Origin: Cordilura impudica
Lineage: Eukaryota > Arthropoda > Insecta > Diptera > Scathophagidae
Assembly (NCBI GenBank): GCA_963682025.1
Contig: OY821519.1
Coordinates: forward strand, 110,859,764-110,923,763
Direction: 5' to 3'
DNA length: 64,000 bases
Positions 44,009 through 55,443 of this stretch are shown here, in pieces. The translations under genes and the position numbers were made by a program. The first letter of the stretch is position 1. Each line of letters starts with the position of its first letter. Below the pieces are notes generated by a model. That model was not told the origin of the DNA. It saw only the letters and a program-made list of their open reading frames with translations, and made no database searches.

Positions 44009-44232
44009 CAAAGAAAATCGGCAGGTGTTGATAATTTAAACAATATTTGTGTAAAAAAATCTAAAATTATGCCAATTAAAATATCGAATAGGCCAGCCGA
44101 TTGTCCGTCTTCATACAGATATATTAATTTATTGTATTCAGCAAGTAAAATATTCCAAAAGGTCATAAGGGAGAAACTGACAGAATTTGGTGAGTCTATA
44201 ACTAATTTACCAACTCAACAATTTGGACGCTG
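44009..44232 (+). pseudogene. LINE RT fragment joined to A8
   Basis: Reads ENRQVLDNLN-like linker text, then KIMPIKISNRPADCPSSYRY, INLLYSASKIFQKVIREKLT and NLPTQQFGR, the first RT blocks of Jockey/CR1-like LINEs (P-S-S-Y-R-P-I-x-L-L, S-K-I-F-E-K, Q-F-G-F-R). Cut at the left end of Transib-1; no clear continuation right of it. Confidence 0.7.
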
Positions 44233-44944
44233 CACAGTGGACCATTTGACGAGAAGGCGGTCAAAAATCTATAACTTTTGATTGGATTGGAATTTTGATA
44301 TGAGGTTTTTTTTTTTTGTAGAAGAGACTTTAGCCTTTAAGCTGTGCTATAAAACGTAATTCTCGACGGAAAATCAAAAAAGTTTCGGAGGGTTTAAAAT
44401 ACATTTTCATTTGTATTTGAATTTTAGTACAAAAAGAAGTGTTAAAAGGTAAAAAAAGGTTTATTTAATATAATGTCTTTTTTTTCAGTTAATTACTATT
44501 AGTTGTAAAATAATTTTTAACAATTTTTTAAGTTAATTTTTTCAGAAAATGCCAAACTTTTGGCCCCCGTAAACTTTTTAGTCCTAATGTGCACAAGGGC
44601 CAAAGGTTGTTTTTTTTTGAAAGATCCCGAGTTATAATATAATTTATTAAGCAGCGAACGTAAAAGTTGCCTTTTATTGGTTCAAGATAGAGAAGTTTTA
44701 ATGAAAAACTCGTATGTTTTTGCTTTAGTTAAATTTTTTTTTTTATTGTCTTTTTAAATATTTCTATATCAATTTTTATGGTAAATTTTTGAAATATAAT
44801 AATTTTTATTGTAAATTTACAAAATATGTAAATTTTTAAATCAAGAAATTTTTTTAACTATATTAAAAAAGGTGTAACTTATTGTTAGTGTAATGAAAAA
44901 GTACTTTAAATCAACCAATTTTAGTAAAAATTTCTTCTAAATAG

Positions 44945-46790
44945 CCTTGATTTTCATCTTCTAGAAGTTGGTTAGCATCTTCGTCTAATTTAATAGAGGT
45001 AGTTTTTTTCTTTTTTGACGAATTTTGTACATATATGGATCTGAAGTGCACAACAAAATAATGATAAGGTCTTCATTAGTACAACATCTGGACATTTTCC
45101 TTGTGTTGTGCTCGCGACAGAATTTGTAGTCCTTTTTCTTGCGCTTCTTCAGATAGATCTCCTATTGGTAGCATATTGTTTTGAATTATTTGTTCCCCAT
45201 GGTACAAAATTTTATGAACTGTGGATGTCATATATCTCCAGGAGTATTTATCACTATAAAGTATAGCTGTTTTATTGGCATACTCTCCAAATTTATTTGC
45301 ATTTATCTTTCTGCTGCATGCTAGAACTTGTAATATGATTTTGAATCGTCTTATTAATTCATGACCTACACCTATGATAGATGCTGCAGTTTCCGGTTTG
45401 GAAAAAAATCTCCTTGCAGTATTTCCATAATTTGTGTTCCCTTCCCCTTGTTTTGATTGATCGATTACGAGGTCTAGCTGTAGATATTTTTTTTTGAATT
45501 TGTTTTTTGTTTGCTTTCTTTTTTCTTAATTTTCTTTGTTTTTTTCTCACTGTTTCGCCTAAAGGACCAAATTCCAAATCATAACCCATGAACAGGGGAC
45601 ATTCCAAATTTCTGGGCTTCCTTACAACTATCGTCTTCTGGTGGGGGTTGGCTCAATTGACTTCATGTCTTTTGTTATATAATGCAGCTCGACGTTGACT
45701 TTGTTCCAGTTAAAGCTTGTGCAACTTTTCCATCAATCATTGTGAGACACACTTTAAAATGTACTTCAATGTCTTGGCCATCAAATTTAAATATTACTGG
45801 TTGAAGTTCCATAATTTGATCTTTTATTTTTTGAACTTCTTCAGTTATGACATCTTTGGTTTCCTTTTTGAATGCAAATTTTATTGGTCTGCAATACTTT
45901 GTTGAAGAAGGAATTTAATTTTTCCATATATCAATTTCTGTTTCTCTACTAGTTGATGGCTCTAAGACGCTATACCTTTTTGTTAAGTGCAATGGAACGA
46001 AAGATACCATAAATAAATTAGCATCTGATGAATTTTCGGCATTAAATTGTTTGTATTGTTTCTGACCAGAGGATCCATCACATCCCCATTTAGAAATTAA
46101 AGTAATGCTGCCATTACCAATTTTTTTGAAATGATCAGTAGTATCAAGCGTATTTAGCAATCGTTCTGCAGTATGTTCAAGGAGATCTTGCAATTTTAAT
46201 TCTGCTGATGTTGAAGTGACACTAATAGCAGATTGTGAAGGTAAGCATTCTTTTTTGGCAGAAACTAAATCTCGATACTCCGGAAAAATCCCACAATTCT
46301 TTTCATTCTTTTCATTCCGCAATTCCTTATATTGATTTTTGGTTAATTTCAAATCCAAAAATAGGGCGAACGCTTCTTCCGGCGTAAATTTCTTATCTTC
46401 AATTGGTGTAGGAATGCTTTTCAAAATCCTCTTTGTTCGCCTTGGGCTCGCTTCTACTATTTTTTCAATTATTTCAATTTTATTTTTTTTATTTCGGGTT
46501 GGTTGAATTTGGTGCAAAAATGAATCCTTAATAATTCTTTGAGAAATTTCTTCATTGATATTCTGCCACCTTCGTTGGCATTTATAGACGCACTCTCAAA
46601 AATAAGTTCCTTTATTAACCAGTCTTGGTAACGTTTGTACATCTTTGCCTTGCTATGAGAGCATTCAATGTACCGTCTTTTCAAATTCGATGCAAAATTA
46701 GTAATTTTTCCTTTGTGCATTTCAATGTCTTCTAGGTTACAATTCTTAAAGAAGTCGTTGCTCACTATGTGCAAAATTACATCGTCTACA
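44945..46790 (-). pseudogene. Transib-1 transposase relic (RAG1 core-like)
   Basis: Minus strand, N to C. 46774-46469: Lys-rich MHIVSNDFFKNCNLEDIEMH, KRRYIECSHSKAKMYKRYQD. Frame change at about 46480, then 46517-45915: ASPRRTKRILKSIPTPIEDK, and ISKWGCDGSSGQKQYKQF, whose Asp (codon 46077-46079) aligns with the first catalytic Asp of RAG1 in C-D-G. Stop at 45915, then YCRPIKFAFKKE and VHFKVCLTMIDGKVAQALTG; the following C-x-x-C zinc motif is damaged (one Cys kept). The C-terminal part is in fragments at 45420-44945: RRFKIILQVLACSRKINANK-like, STVHKILYHGEQII, NMLPIGDLSEEAQEK (S-E-E-x-x-E aligns with the last catalytic Glu of RAG1), CREHNTRK, CTSDPYM. Many stops: dead. Confidence 0.8.
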
Positions 46791-47139
46791 TCATTTCGTT
46801 AAAAATAAATATCTGCCAGATCTCTGTAACAGTACTTAGCAATTGCACAAATTGTAATGAATAATAATTGTGTAAACATTATTATAAATACTCTTTCTTG
46901 CAATTATGTAAATTAAATTTTTTTTCTTTTATTACCACTTTTAGAAGCATAAAAAGCCCACACCCTAATCCCTTTTAAAAGTTGAAGCACACCTGCTCGT
47001 ATCTTAAAGGGCTATGTCGCAATAGTTTTTTTTACCATTTACCTGTTATTTAAATTGTTTCCCATTTTGTCAGGTATTTAAAATTTATAACTCTAATTCA
47101 GACTATTAATGTTTTTGAAAGATACTTTTGTATTCATAA

Positions 47140-47295
47140 CACTCGGACGGACGGACGGACGGACGGACATCGTTTAGTCGACTCAGAAAGTGTTTTTGAG
47201 TCGATCCGTATAATAAAAGATGGATAAGGGTCCAATAATTTTGGCAGTTACAAACATCACCTCAAACTTAATATATCCTAACCACATAGTGGACA
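47140..47295 (+). repeat. Family A copy A9: short 3' fragment with 16-base target duplication
   Basis: Only the right end of family A (GGAC tract, hairpin TCGACTCA...TGAGTCGA, CCACATAGTGG) is present. It is flanked by a perfect direct repeat ACTTTTGTATTCATAA at 47124-47139 and 47296-47311. It lies inside Transib-1, so it is younger. Confidence 0.85.
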
Positions 47296-47827
47296 ACTTT
47301 TGTATTCATAAATTTTGTAGAAAATATCTAACATTGGGTCCGAAAAATTGTTCTGGTGCACACGGACTATAGAAGAGTGCAAGATTTTTTCTGACTTCTT
47401 TTGACTGGTAGGAGTTATGCTGTATTTAGTAGGAGATTTGCAGAAAATATGGACCTTTTTAAAAAAAATTTTTTTTTTTAAATTTCGGAATGACTCAGTG
47501 ATTTTATGTTTTTAAGGTTAATAGTATGGAAGCCACAAAATTAAAAAAAATTTTTTTGACTTCAAAATCTTTTAAATCCAAAAAGTTACAGTCATTCAAA
47601 AATAAAAATTTACAAAGAAATTTTTAATTTTAACAAAAAACTGAGAAAGCCCATTTTCGAAGACCCTGTTCGCTGTGATATGGTTAAGATAGAGTCGAAA
47701 TTTTTTGGCTCCCGAGGTTTACTAGTATTTACTTTCAAATGAATAACATAACTTTGAAATCGGTAACAAAAAAAAAAAAAAAATGATTTTTGGCCGCCTT
47801 CTCAAAAAAATTGTCCACTGTGCGGTG

Positions 47828-48164
47828 GTAGGACGTTGGTAAGAATTAAAAATATAGTATTGTAAGATCGAAATTTTAGTCCCAAGGTTTGACTGAAATG
47901 GTTCCCGTATCTATTGACTCAGTTTGGTATAATTTAAACATAGTGCTACTAAAATGCTATCGAAAAATTAAAGAAAAAATATTGTAAAGATTTTTTATTG
48001 TTCCTTTTCACTTCAAAGGCTTTCAGATATCATATTCCTGACTATGGAAATGCCCATATATATTTTTTTTCGAAGAAGAATTTTCTGTCGCGTGCCTGAA
48101 GCAATTACGGGTTTTCTACCAGAATATAACATTTTGACTTACTTAGGGGAGGGGGAATCATAGT
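47828..48164. other. Spacer right of Transib-1
   Basis: No gene or repeat recognised; does not continue the LINE that lies left of Transib-1. Confidence 0.35.
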
Positions 48165-48395
48165 AGAGACTAGGTCAATATCTGGATCGATTCTTATCAA
48201 GGGATTGTCGTTGGAATATAAACAGCATTTGCACTAAATTTGATGAATATATCTCTATATTTGAAACTAATTCGTTGCCAAAAATTTTAAATTTTAAAAC
48301 AGACGGACGAACTAACAAAAATAACTAAATCAAATCGGGAAATGAACTTGGAAGACATCGTATTATATTGAGCAGAAAGGCAAAATGTTTACGAG
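48165..48395 (+). repeat. Family A, old fragment
   Basis: GAGACTAGGTC, GATCGATTCTTATCA, ATTTGATGAATATATC and ACAGACGGACGAACTAAC in family A order, strongly diverged. Confidence 0.5.
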
Positions 48396-48689
48396 TTAAA
48401 AAAAAAACCCAACTTCAAGACCTTTTAAAAGTCTGAATGAAAAAAATTTCAAATATTAAAAAAAATAATATATTTTACTTTTTCATGAGTCTAAATATAA
48501 ATGCAGCGTTCCCCATTTTAAAACCGACTTTTATTTTTATGAACTACCGCAATACCTGTACAAACTCTTCTAAAAAAAATACAGTCATTTTCATTTAACC
48601 ATCATAATAAAGTCTTTTTTAACACACACCAATACAATAGAAATTTTTTTTTAAACAAATTTGGTTAAAAATCATACGCAGACACAAAA

Positions 48690-49198
48690 AAGTAACAATG
48701 TTTTAGTCGGTTAAAGCTGACCTTACGATCCTATGTCATCAGTGTTCAAAACGAATCTTACGTCTAACCCAAAATGAAATTTAAATGAGATTGTTACATA
48801 AATATTGCCTAAAGAAGTACAAGACTACATATCGGATATGTCTGAAATATGGGAAGTTCGTATAAATACGGTCTGACCAGAACCTTATTTATTAAGTTTA
48901 CTTAACTTTTTTAAAAACTTTAGTCCACTGATTTCATAGGAAACATTTGTATGGGACTAGATCTGAGAATATATCAACCATCACTAATTTCTACTGATTG
49001 AAGCATATATATCAAATTTCATCAAAATTTATTCATGAGTGAACTGTAGGTTACACACGAATTCTAAATGGACACTTGGAGAAAAGGACGGAAGGACATT
49101 GTTAAATTGAGACATGAATTGCATTTGAGTAGATCGATATAATAAAACAAACATCAGTATAAAACTTACCATGACGACAGAATGGTATAGTGTATAAA
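48690..49198 (+). repeat. Family A, old near full-length copy
   Basis: TAGTCGGTTAAAGCTGACCT in place of the palindrome, GATTTCATAGGAAACATTTGTATGG, AAATTTCATCAAAATTTATT, GGACGGAAGGACATTGTTAA and a TGGTATAGTGTATAA end. Much more diverged than A4/A5. Confidence 0.65.
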
Positions 49199-50833
49199 AC
49201 TCTTAAAAAAAGAACATAAATCACTATTGTACTGAAGATGTTTGCAAAAAAAAATTTAAGTTAATTTAAAAAATAGTTAGATAGAATTTTCCAATACAAC
49301 TAATAAAAATCGCAGAAAGACTTTTTGATTGTACAGGACATTTTCACGCAATTTCCACAAAATTTCATCTTGCATAACTGCAAACATCACACAAAAAATC
49401 TATGTGCTTAAACTCAAGAATATATTCTGTTATATACATAAATATTTTTTTAATTTTTTTAACTATTCAATAAGCTTTTTTTTGTAAATTTTTCCTAACG
49501 TAAAACAAATATTTTTTGAAACGTGGGCCAAAAGCCCTAAACTCTTAAATAATTTTATATTTAAAATTTTCCTGTAAATTAATGATATTAAGAATTAAGT
49601 AAATAAATAAAAAGAAGAATGTTTTTCTGTCTTCAATATAAAACAAACAAATAATTATTTGAAATAAGTTGCATTAATTTAACACCTCTAATTTAAGCGC
49701 ACAAAAAATTAAAACCAAAATGTAAAAACTTTTACAGAAATTCAATTAATTGTATTATAAAAAAAAAACAATTTTTATAAATATTCAACTAAATTCTTGT
49801 CTATTTTTAATGGGTGCCTTAGTTAGCTTTGATTTGATAAATCGTATTATTTGGAAGGGATAAAAAAAGTAAAGAAGCCTTGCAACTAAAAGGAAAAATA
49901 AATATGAATTGACTCAAATGTATTACTCTATTGCTTTAAAAGAACTTTTTAAGCCTACCTATGTTTCAATATGACAAATTATAAAATTGGGATAAAAATA
50001 GCATTATATTAATAAATATGATAGATGCCTATGTATAGCTTTGCCCAACAGTATTGAACAGAAATGTCTTTAGGTTAACTGTTAACGATCCTGTTTACGT
50101 TGAGGTTCATTCTGGTATGAACTACATGGGGCCACCAAAATTATAACTTCGATTTAAGTTAAACAGCAAAAATAAATATTTTACATATGCTTCATATGTC
50201 TACCTTTTCATACAATTTAATTAAAATAGCTTTTAATTAACAAAGCTCATTATCATTAATGGAAAGTCTCCATTTAGAAAAACTAAAGGAAAAAAAATTA
50301 TTAAAAGCTAAAACAACAAATGTAACAATATGAATACTCTCAAGCGGACCACAAACATCATAATAATGTCAACACATTTAACCCAAACAAAAAAAAAAAA
50401 AAAAAACAACAACAACAACAACAACAAACCGAGAACTGAGAACATTATGAAAAACCAAACAACCACTAAATAACCACATTCATGCAAACGTACGTATGAG
50501 TGAATATTTACGTGCACACATTAAGTATACGCACTAGAGACTCTAAATTATGAGCACGTTTTCACACTGACACACATGCTGGATTGGTTTTTTCTTCCGT
50601 TAAAAAAAAATTTCATACAGTCGACGAATTTCATTAAGAGTCAAAGAAATTTAAAAAGAAAAGGCATTAATATTGGGAATAATACAGTTTATTGTATGGT
50701 ACATAGATCTATCAAGTTTTCTTTGGCGTCGAGAAGATCTGCGTGGTTGAATTTTAGATACGGCCAATGGAGGCCTATTCAACGGAACATTTGGAAACTA
50801 TTGATGCAAATGGACATCACATATATATTTTTT
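49199..50833. other. Gene-poor AT-rich spacer
   Basis: Contains an A-run plus CAA microsatellite (about 50391-50427). A 92-codon frame at 50576-50854 has no recognised motif. Confidence 0.4.
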
Positions 50834-50837
50834 TTAA

Positions 50838-53450
50838 CCCTTTCAGGACCATAAGCTTCTGCGGACTTTCCCTTTATCATTTTGATATGAAATAAGCTTG
50901 TCAGAATCCAAGTAAAGCAAAACCATTCAAAAATGTGAAAAAAAAAATTTTTCGTATACGAGTTTCTTTATGTGACACATGTGTCCCTGTGATCCTTAAG
51001 GGAGCCAAAATGTCTTTTTTATTATACATAGGTTTTTCAATAAAAGTTACATTTTTAATGTTATAATACGCTTTTAATAAAAATTTATGTTTAATTTTGC
51101 GATAAATTATGGTTAATTATGATGTTCTGCGAAACAATTGCGGTTAGTAATAAAACATAGATGCACATTGCATTTATTACAATAGTTATAAGTGCGATTT
51201 TATACATTAATTTTTGCACATTGAACACATCTCTTTCTTATGTTGGCTTTGAGCATAGAGTGCGAAGAAGCTGGTCTCTTGCTGACAGTGATTTTTGATG
51301 ACTGGAATATTGAAATTCTCTCTGACGCGAAGAATAGCCAGCGCTTAAATTTCTGGCCACCAATCGTCTAAACTCAAGGGAGTTAAGTTGAGTCCTTTCA
51401 ACAAGACTTTTTGCTTTACATTCGGTGTAAATAACGTAGGAATTGTTTACGCTCATACCAAGTAAGTCAAAAAATAACCGGAGGTAATATTTTATTTTCG
51501 ATTTGTGGTCTAGTTCATAAAAGGACTTACGCTGATCCATTAAATCTACTCCACCCATATTTTTGTAGTAATGCATAATTGCTTTCGGGCATTTTACGTT
51601 GATTTTCTTAGCACTACCAGCTATGCGACATCTGGCGGTGTCTGCCTCCACCAGCGAAAAAAAATTTGTGAGAAGAGTCACAGCTCTGTTGTCCATCCAT
51701 TTGACAAAGATATGCCCTCAAAGCTTGGTGTGTGAATGTCTCCTCGCTTCATGTTCTTATCGAGAGGCACATTTTTTGGAATATTTTTTCGGTTACTTCT
51801 TACTCTTCCACAGGACTTTATTTGACGTTTTTCAACTCATATTGTAAAAAAGGCGAGTTGAAGAAGTTATCAATGTAGACCTCGGAGCCCAAACCTGTGA
51901 GTTTTTCTGTCAACTGAAGCACGACTGATTCCCAAAGTCCATATTCAGTTCCATACTATTTTCTTCCAATGTATAGATCAAATTCAAAAAGATATCCGGA
52001 AGCAGAGTCACATCTACACCACATCTTTAATCCCCATTTTATTGGTTTGTTCTTGATATACTGTTTCATAGCATTATGACCTTTGAATTTGATCATTGTA
52101 TTTTGAAATACTTTGTTGAAATGACTTATGACAAGACTGATTTAAAAAGCCCGATCATTCCTGTTTCCTTCTTCATCGTTATTGCTGAAGTACAAATTTT
52201 TACGGATATCTTCAAATCTTTTTCTTGTCATTACATTACTAATGAAGGGTACACCCATATTAGGTTCTGTTGACCAATAATCACGAATGGATGGTAAAAC
52301 GTTATACGTCATTACCAGATTGATACCAAGAAATGCTTTCATTTCGTCAGCAGTAACATCAAAAACTCTTCCATTTTGTTCACCATATTTACAGGATCCA
52401 TGAACTATAAGTTCTATCAAAACATCAAAGTTCGTAGTCATTAAAAAGATCTGAAATGGTGACAGATTACAGCAGGGATCCCCAAAATCGCAAATTTGCA
52501 CTTTTCCAAACTCTTAGTCACTGTTAGGGAATACGCTTACAGTGTATGAATTTCTCCATCTAAAATTTGGTTCACTTTTTTCAGTCGTTTTTTTCTTGTA
52601 ATTTTCTGGAATACGAGGCGCTTGTTCCATTATGTCACTGACTTGTTCTGTTGTCTCAACCGCATTATCATCGATTTCGCAAAATGCTGCACCTGCATCA
52701 ATATCATCTTCCAGAAAAACCTGGTCTTCTTTATCTAGACATAAATCATCTTCATCTTCGCTATTTTCCGCAGTAAGAAATTGCAATATTTCTCCTTCAT
52801 AGAATTTACATTCACCAAATTTACCAAAATGAATCAGCCAATCAAAGAACAAAAATGTTTCTCTCGAATATCACTTTTTTAGCCAATTAGAAAACACGAC
52901 CACTTCTCACAGCGTAAAGTAAGTAAATAGAATACAAATTCTAGGAATTCAGTCACCGGATAAAGTTTGCAAACTTAATGGGGAAGTCCCTTTTAGTTTT
53001 TTTAATATGCCAACTCTCACCACTATTAGCAGTTACATTTAAATTCATCAAACGAAAAGTTACCATTGACGACCACAGGGACACCCGTGTCCCTTTTCAT
53101 TTTGTTTTTAATAAAGCTAGTTTTTTTCTTGGAAATATCTCAAAACCGAATTTTAATTTGTAGAATATTGTTAAATTAAACAAAATTTTTTAATTTGAAA
53201 GAAAGAGAAAATTTCATCTATGATTTAGAGCAGTTTAAATATCCCGTTTACGGTATGTGCAAAACTTGCTTTGGAGCTCTTAAAAAAATATCTATAAATT
53301 TTTTTTTACACAAATTTTTTATAAATTTTAGAAATTCATTATTGAACCTTGCATTAAGCTAAAAATATCAATACTTTTAGTATTAGTTTATTTTAACGCA
53401 TATTTTTCTTTTTGGGGACACATATGTCCCCTGGTGGTCAAAATTACAAT
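50838..53450 (-). mobile_element. piggyBac-like transposon relic (approximate ends)
   Basis: TTAA at 50834-50837 is followed by CCCTTTCAGGACCATAAG, a usual piggyBac-type start; a second TTAA at 53451-53454 gives a length of 2613 bases, normal for the family, but the two ends do not match well. Subterminal motifs GGGACACNNGTGTCCC occur inverted near 50978, at 53077-53092 and at 53415-53431, resembling internal repeats of piggyBac elements. The gene relic lies inside. Confidence 0.6.
51235..52855 (-). pseudogene. piggyBac-like transposase relic (DDE_Tnp_1_7 type)
   Basis: Minus strand. The acidic N-terminus at 52852-52514 includes NSEDEDDLCLDKEDQVFLED. The core start at 52501-52142 includes EMKAFLGINLVMTYNVLPSI, RDYWST and MTRKRFEDIRKNLYFSN, all typical of PGBD-type proteins. 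The middle (52140-51700) is broken but retains KLTGLGSEVYIDNFFNSPFL, where D-N-F-F-x-S-P holds a catalytic Asp. The C-terminal part at 51696-51238 has MDNRAVTLLTNF and NMGGVDLMDQRKSFYELD (G-V-D-x-x-D holds the last catalytic Asp pair). The expected Cys-rich C-terminal zinc finger is not seen. Several frameshifts; dead. Confidence 0.85.
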
Positions 53451-53454
53451 TTAA

Positions 53455-54300
53455 TGGCCCAGCACCAACTTTGGCTTTATAGGGGCTAGTAAGCAACTAA
53501 GGATACAAATTATGTATACATTATTTTACTATACAATAAAAAAAATACATAATTATGTTACATTAGAAGGATTTTGTTTCAATTTGTAAGAAGAATTTCA
53601 AAATTTTGCAAAAAAAAATAGTTTTAAGCTATTTTTTATCAAATTATCTGGTAGGCGATTGTACTCAACTGGGCCTACAACTCTTATACGTTGCTTGGTT
53701 AGTTCAAGGCGACATCTTACTACACAGAAATCCATCGCTTACCTTGTTTTTCTATGCGAATGTAACATATTTGGAGTAAATCGTATGGTATTAGATCCAA
53801 TACCATTAATAGACTTGAAGACAACAGCAACTGCTTCACAAGTCCACGTATTGGAAGTATTGTTTTGGCATAATTTTTGAATAACTCAGTTAAATTTCAA
53901 ACTTAGGTCTTATAACAAAGTTCTACAAAATTTAACTTTTGGTTGCACACATGAAAAAAATGTTTATATTCTGAAAGAGGAGGAATAAATTAAGTATTCG
54001 TGTATCCCACTTTTTCTAGACCAATTCGTATATTTCCAAAAAAAATGCAAATTTATATTAAAAAAAAAAAATAATCATACCACCCGTATTCCACACAATA
54101 TTTTTTTGTATCTCCTTTATCAAAATCCCCTACATGACTGGATTTTCGGATATGATTTTGTATGTTGATATAGAGATGCATACATAACTAAATACTTTTA
54201 GTTTTTACAAATCTTCTAATATCAAATTATGTACATAAAAGAAATTGTCGTTTGCAAAAAATTTATTAAATTCATTAAATTGTTAAGATAAAATTAATTA
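53455..54300. other. Spacer, no gene supported
   Basis: A 73-codon frame at 53659-53880 has a faint LINE-tail look on the opposite strand but no firm motif. Confidence 0.35.
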
Positions 54301-55005
54301 CTAGGAAATTCTGGATGCTTCTTCTGTCATTTATATGAGTCCGTATTTGTTTCGCGATAAAGCAACTAACAGTACTCTGACAACATGCGTCTTATTTGTT
54401 TTCCTTTGTACCTACAGTCCATAACTGTTATTTCTTGGTGAAAGCGTTCTCCATGTTCGTTATTAAGCTTCCTAAGTTCGTTGAAAAAAAAAATTAATGG
54501 TTGTAGAGGAAGTGTAACTTATGACTCCCATCTCTCGGTAGCCATCAATCACGTTCTTAACAATGTCCTTGTAATTGTTAGTCCTTTTATTGCCAAGAAA
54601 TTTCTCTGTAACATTTTCAGGGCTTAGTGCATTTTTAAAATTTGTGCTATTTAAAAGTTTTTTTTTGTTATTTGTGGACCATTGGACACACCTATAGAAA
54701 TATAGTTGTACAAATTAGGTCACAAAAATGTTCTTAAAATAGGTCAGCTGCTTCAATTTTCGCATCGAATAATTTTTTAAAAATTTGTTTCAACATTTTA
54801 AATGATATAATTTCTTTTTTTTGTGCACGTATAAAGCTTCGGATGAGACTAAGTTTTATGTGTAAAGCAGGTATTATTACATCACTTGATTTAACCAACG
54901 GTATATGGTCTATACTGAATTCGCCTATCCCAAGTCTATTTTGCGACCCTCCAAAATACACAGAAAACATTTGTTTACGCGCAGATTAGCGAACCGGCCT
55001 ATTGT

Positions 55006-55067
55006 CAGCTTAACGAAGCACTTGTTGGCTGTTCTCCGTAGCCTTTGAGTGTGCTTTGCTTAAGCTG
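55006..55067. other. Stem-loop, about 20-base imperfect arms
   Basis: CAGCTTAACGAAGCACTTG (55006) pairs with GAGTGTGCTTTGCTTAAGCTG (to 55067) around a short loop. Part of the foreign insert in the relic above. It does not fold as a tRNA by eye. Confidence 0.5.
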
Positions 55068-55230
55068 ATGGCTCATAATGTTGTATACCCCGCTTAAGGT
55101 ACGTTGTACATTCTACCCCCGCTCTTTTCCAATAAAGGAATTTTTATAACATTTAAGAAAACATAATTCTAATTGTGTTTCTATCTTTCTTATATTCTTT
55201 CTTTGAGAAAATTATTTTACTGAGAAAAAC

Positions 55231-55443
55231 ATTTGGTCCTTCGAACCGGATACTACAGAAAATTTGTCATAGACTACGCTAAGATGGCACAGCCAATAAC
55301 GAAATATATAAAGAAAGATGTAAAGATAAGTGTAAAAGATCCAGCTTATATAGAGGCATTTGAAAAGTTGAAATCATTAACTAGATCACGTCAAATACTA
55401 AAACTATGGGTCACTGGTTCATATCCGGTTCGAAGGACCAAAT
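55231..55443 (+). pseudogene. Ty3/gypsy RT-RNase H fragment between 21-base inverted repeats
   Basis: Reads TGYYRKFVIDYAKMAQPITK, YIKKDVKISVKD and AYIEAFEKLKSL, the well-known link between RT and RNase H of Ty3/gypsy elements (L-T-G-Y-Y-R-K-F-I, P-L-T-x-L-L-K, A-F-x-x-L-K). It is bracketed by the same 21 bases in opposite directions (55231-55251 and 55423-55443, with GGTCCTTCGAACCGGAT). No LTRs seen. Confidence 0.7.

Larger units (their letters stand above)
44233..47822 (-). mobile_element. Transib-1: near full-length RAG1-like transposon
   Basis: Left end CACAGTGGACCATTTGACGA then GAAGGCGGTCAAAAATC; right end on the other strand CACAGTGGACAATTTTTTTG then AGAAGGCGGCCAAAAATC. CACAGTG equals the V(D)J recombination signal heptamer, and CAAAAATC resembles its nonamer. 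Flanks CGCTG (44228-44232) and CGGTG (47823-47827) agree at 4 of 5. 3590 bases, including a nested family A fragment (47140-47295). A minus-strand transposase relic covers 44945-46790. Known Transib elements have CACWRTG-type termini, 5-base GC-rich duplications and a RAG1-core-like protein, so all three criteria fit. Confidence 0.85.

Noticed and set aside
50576..50854. 92-codon plus-strand frame left of the piggyBac relic
   Set aside because: No family recognised; its last codons enter the piggyBac end.
53659..53880. Possible LINE tail
   Set aside because: Only a vague resemblance on the minus strand; no R-L-W-N or similar anchor.
55006..55067. Stem-loop considered as a tRNA or snRNA gene
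   Set aside because: No cloverleaf, no A/B boxes in the right places; recorded only as a stem-loop.
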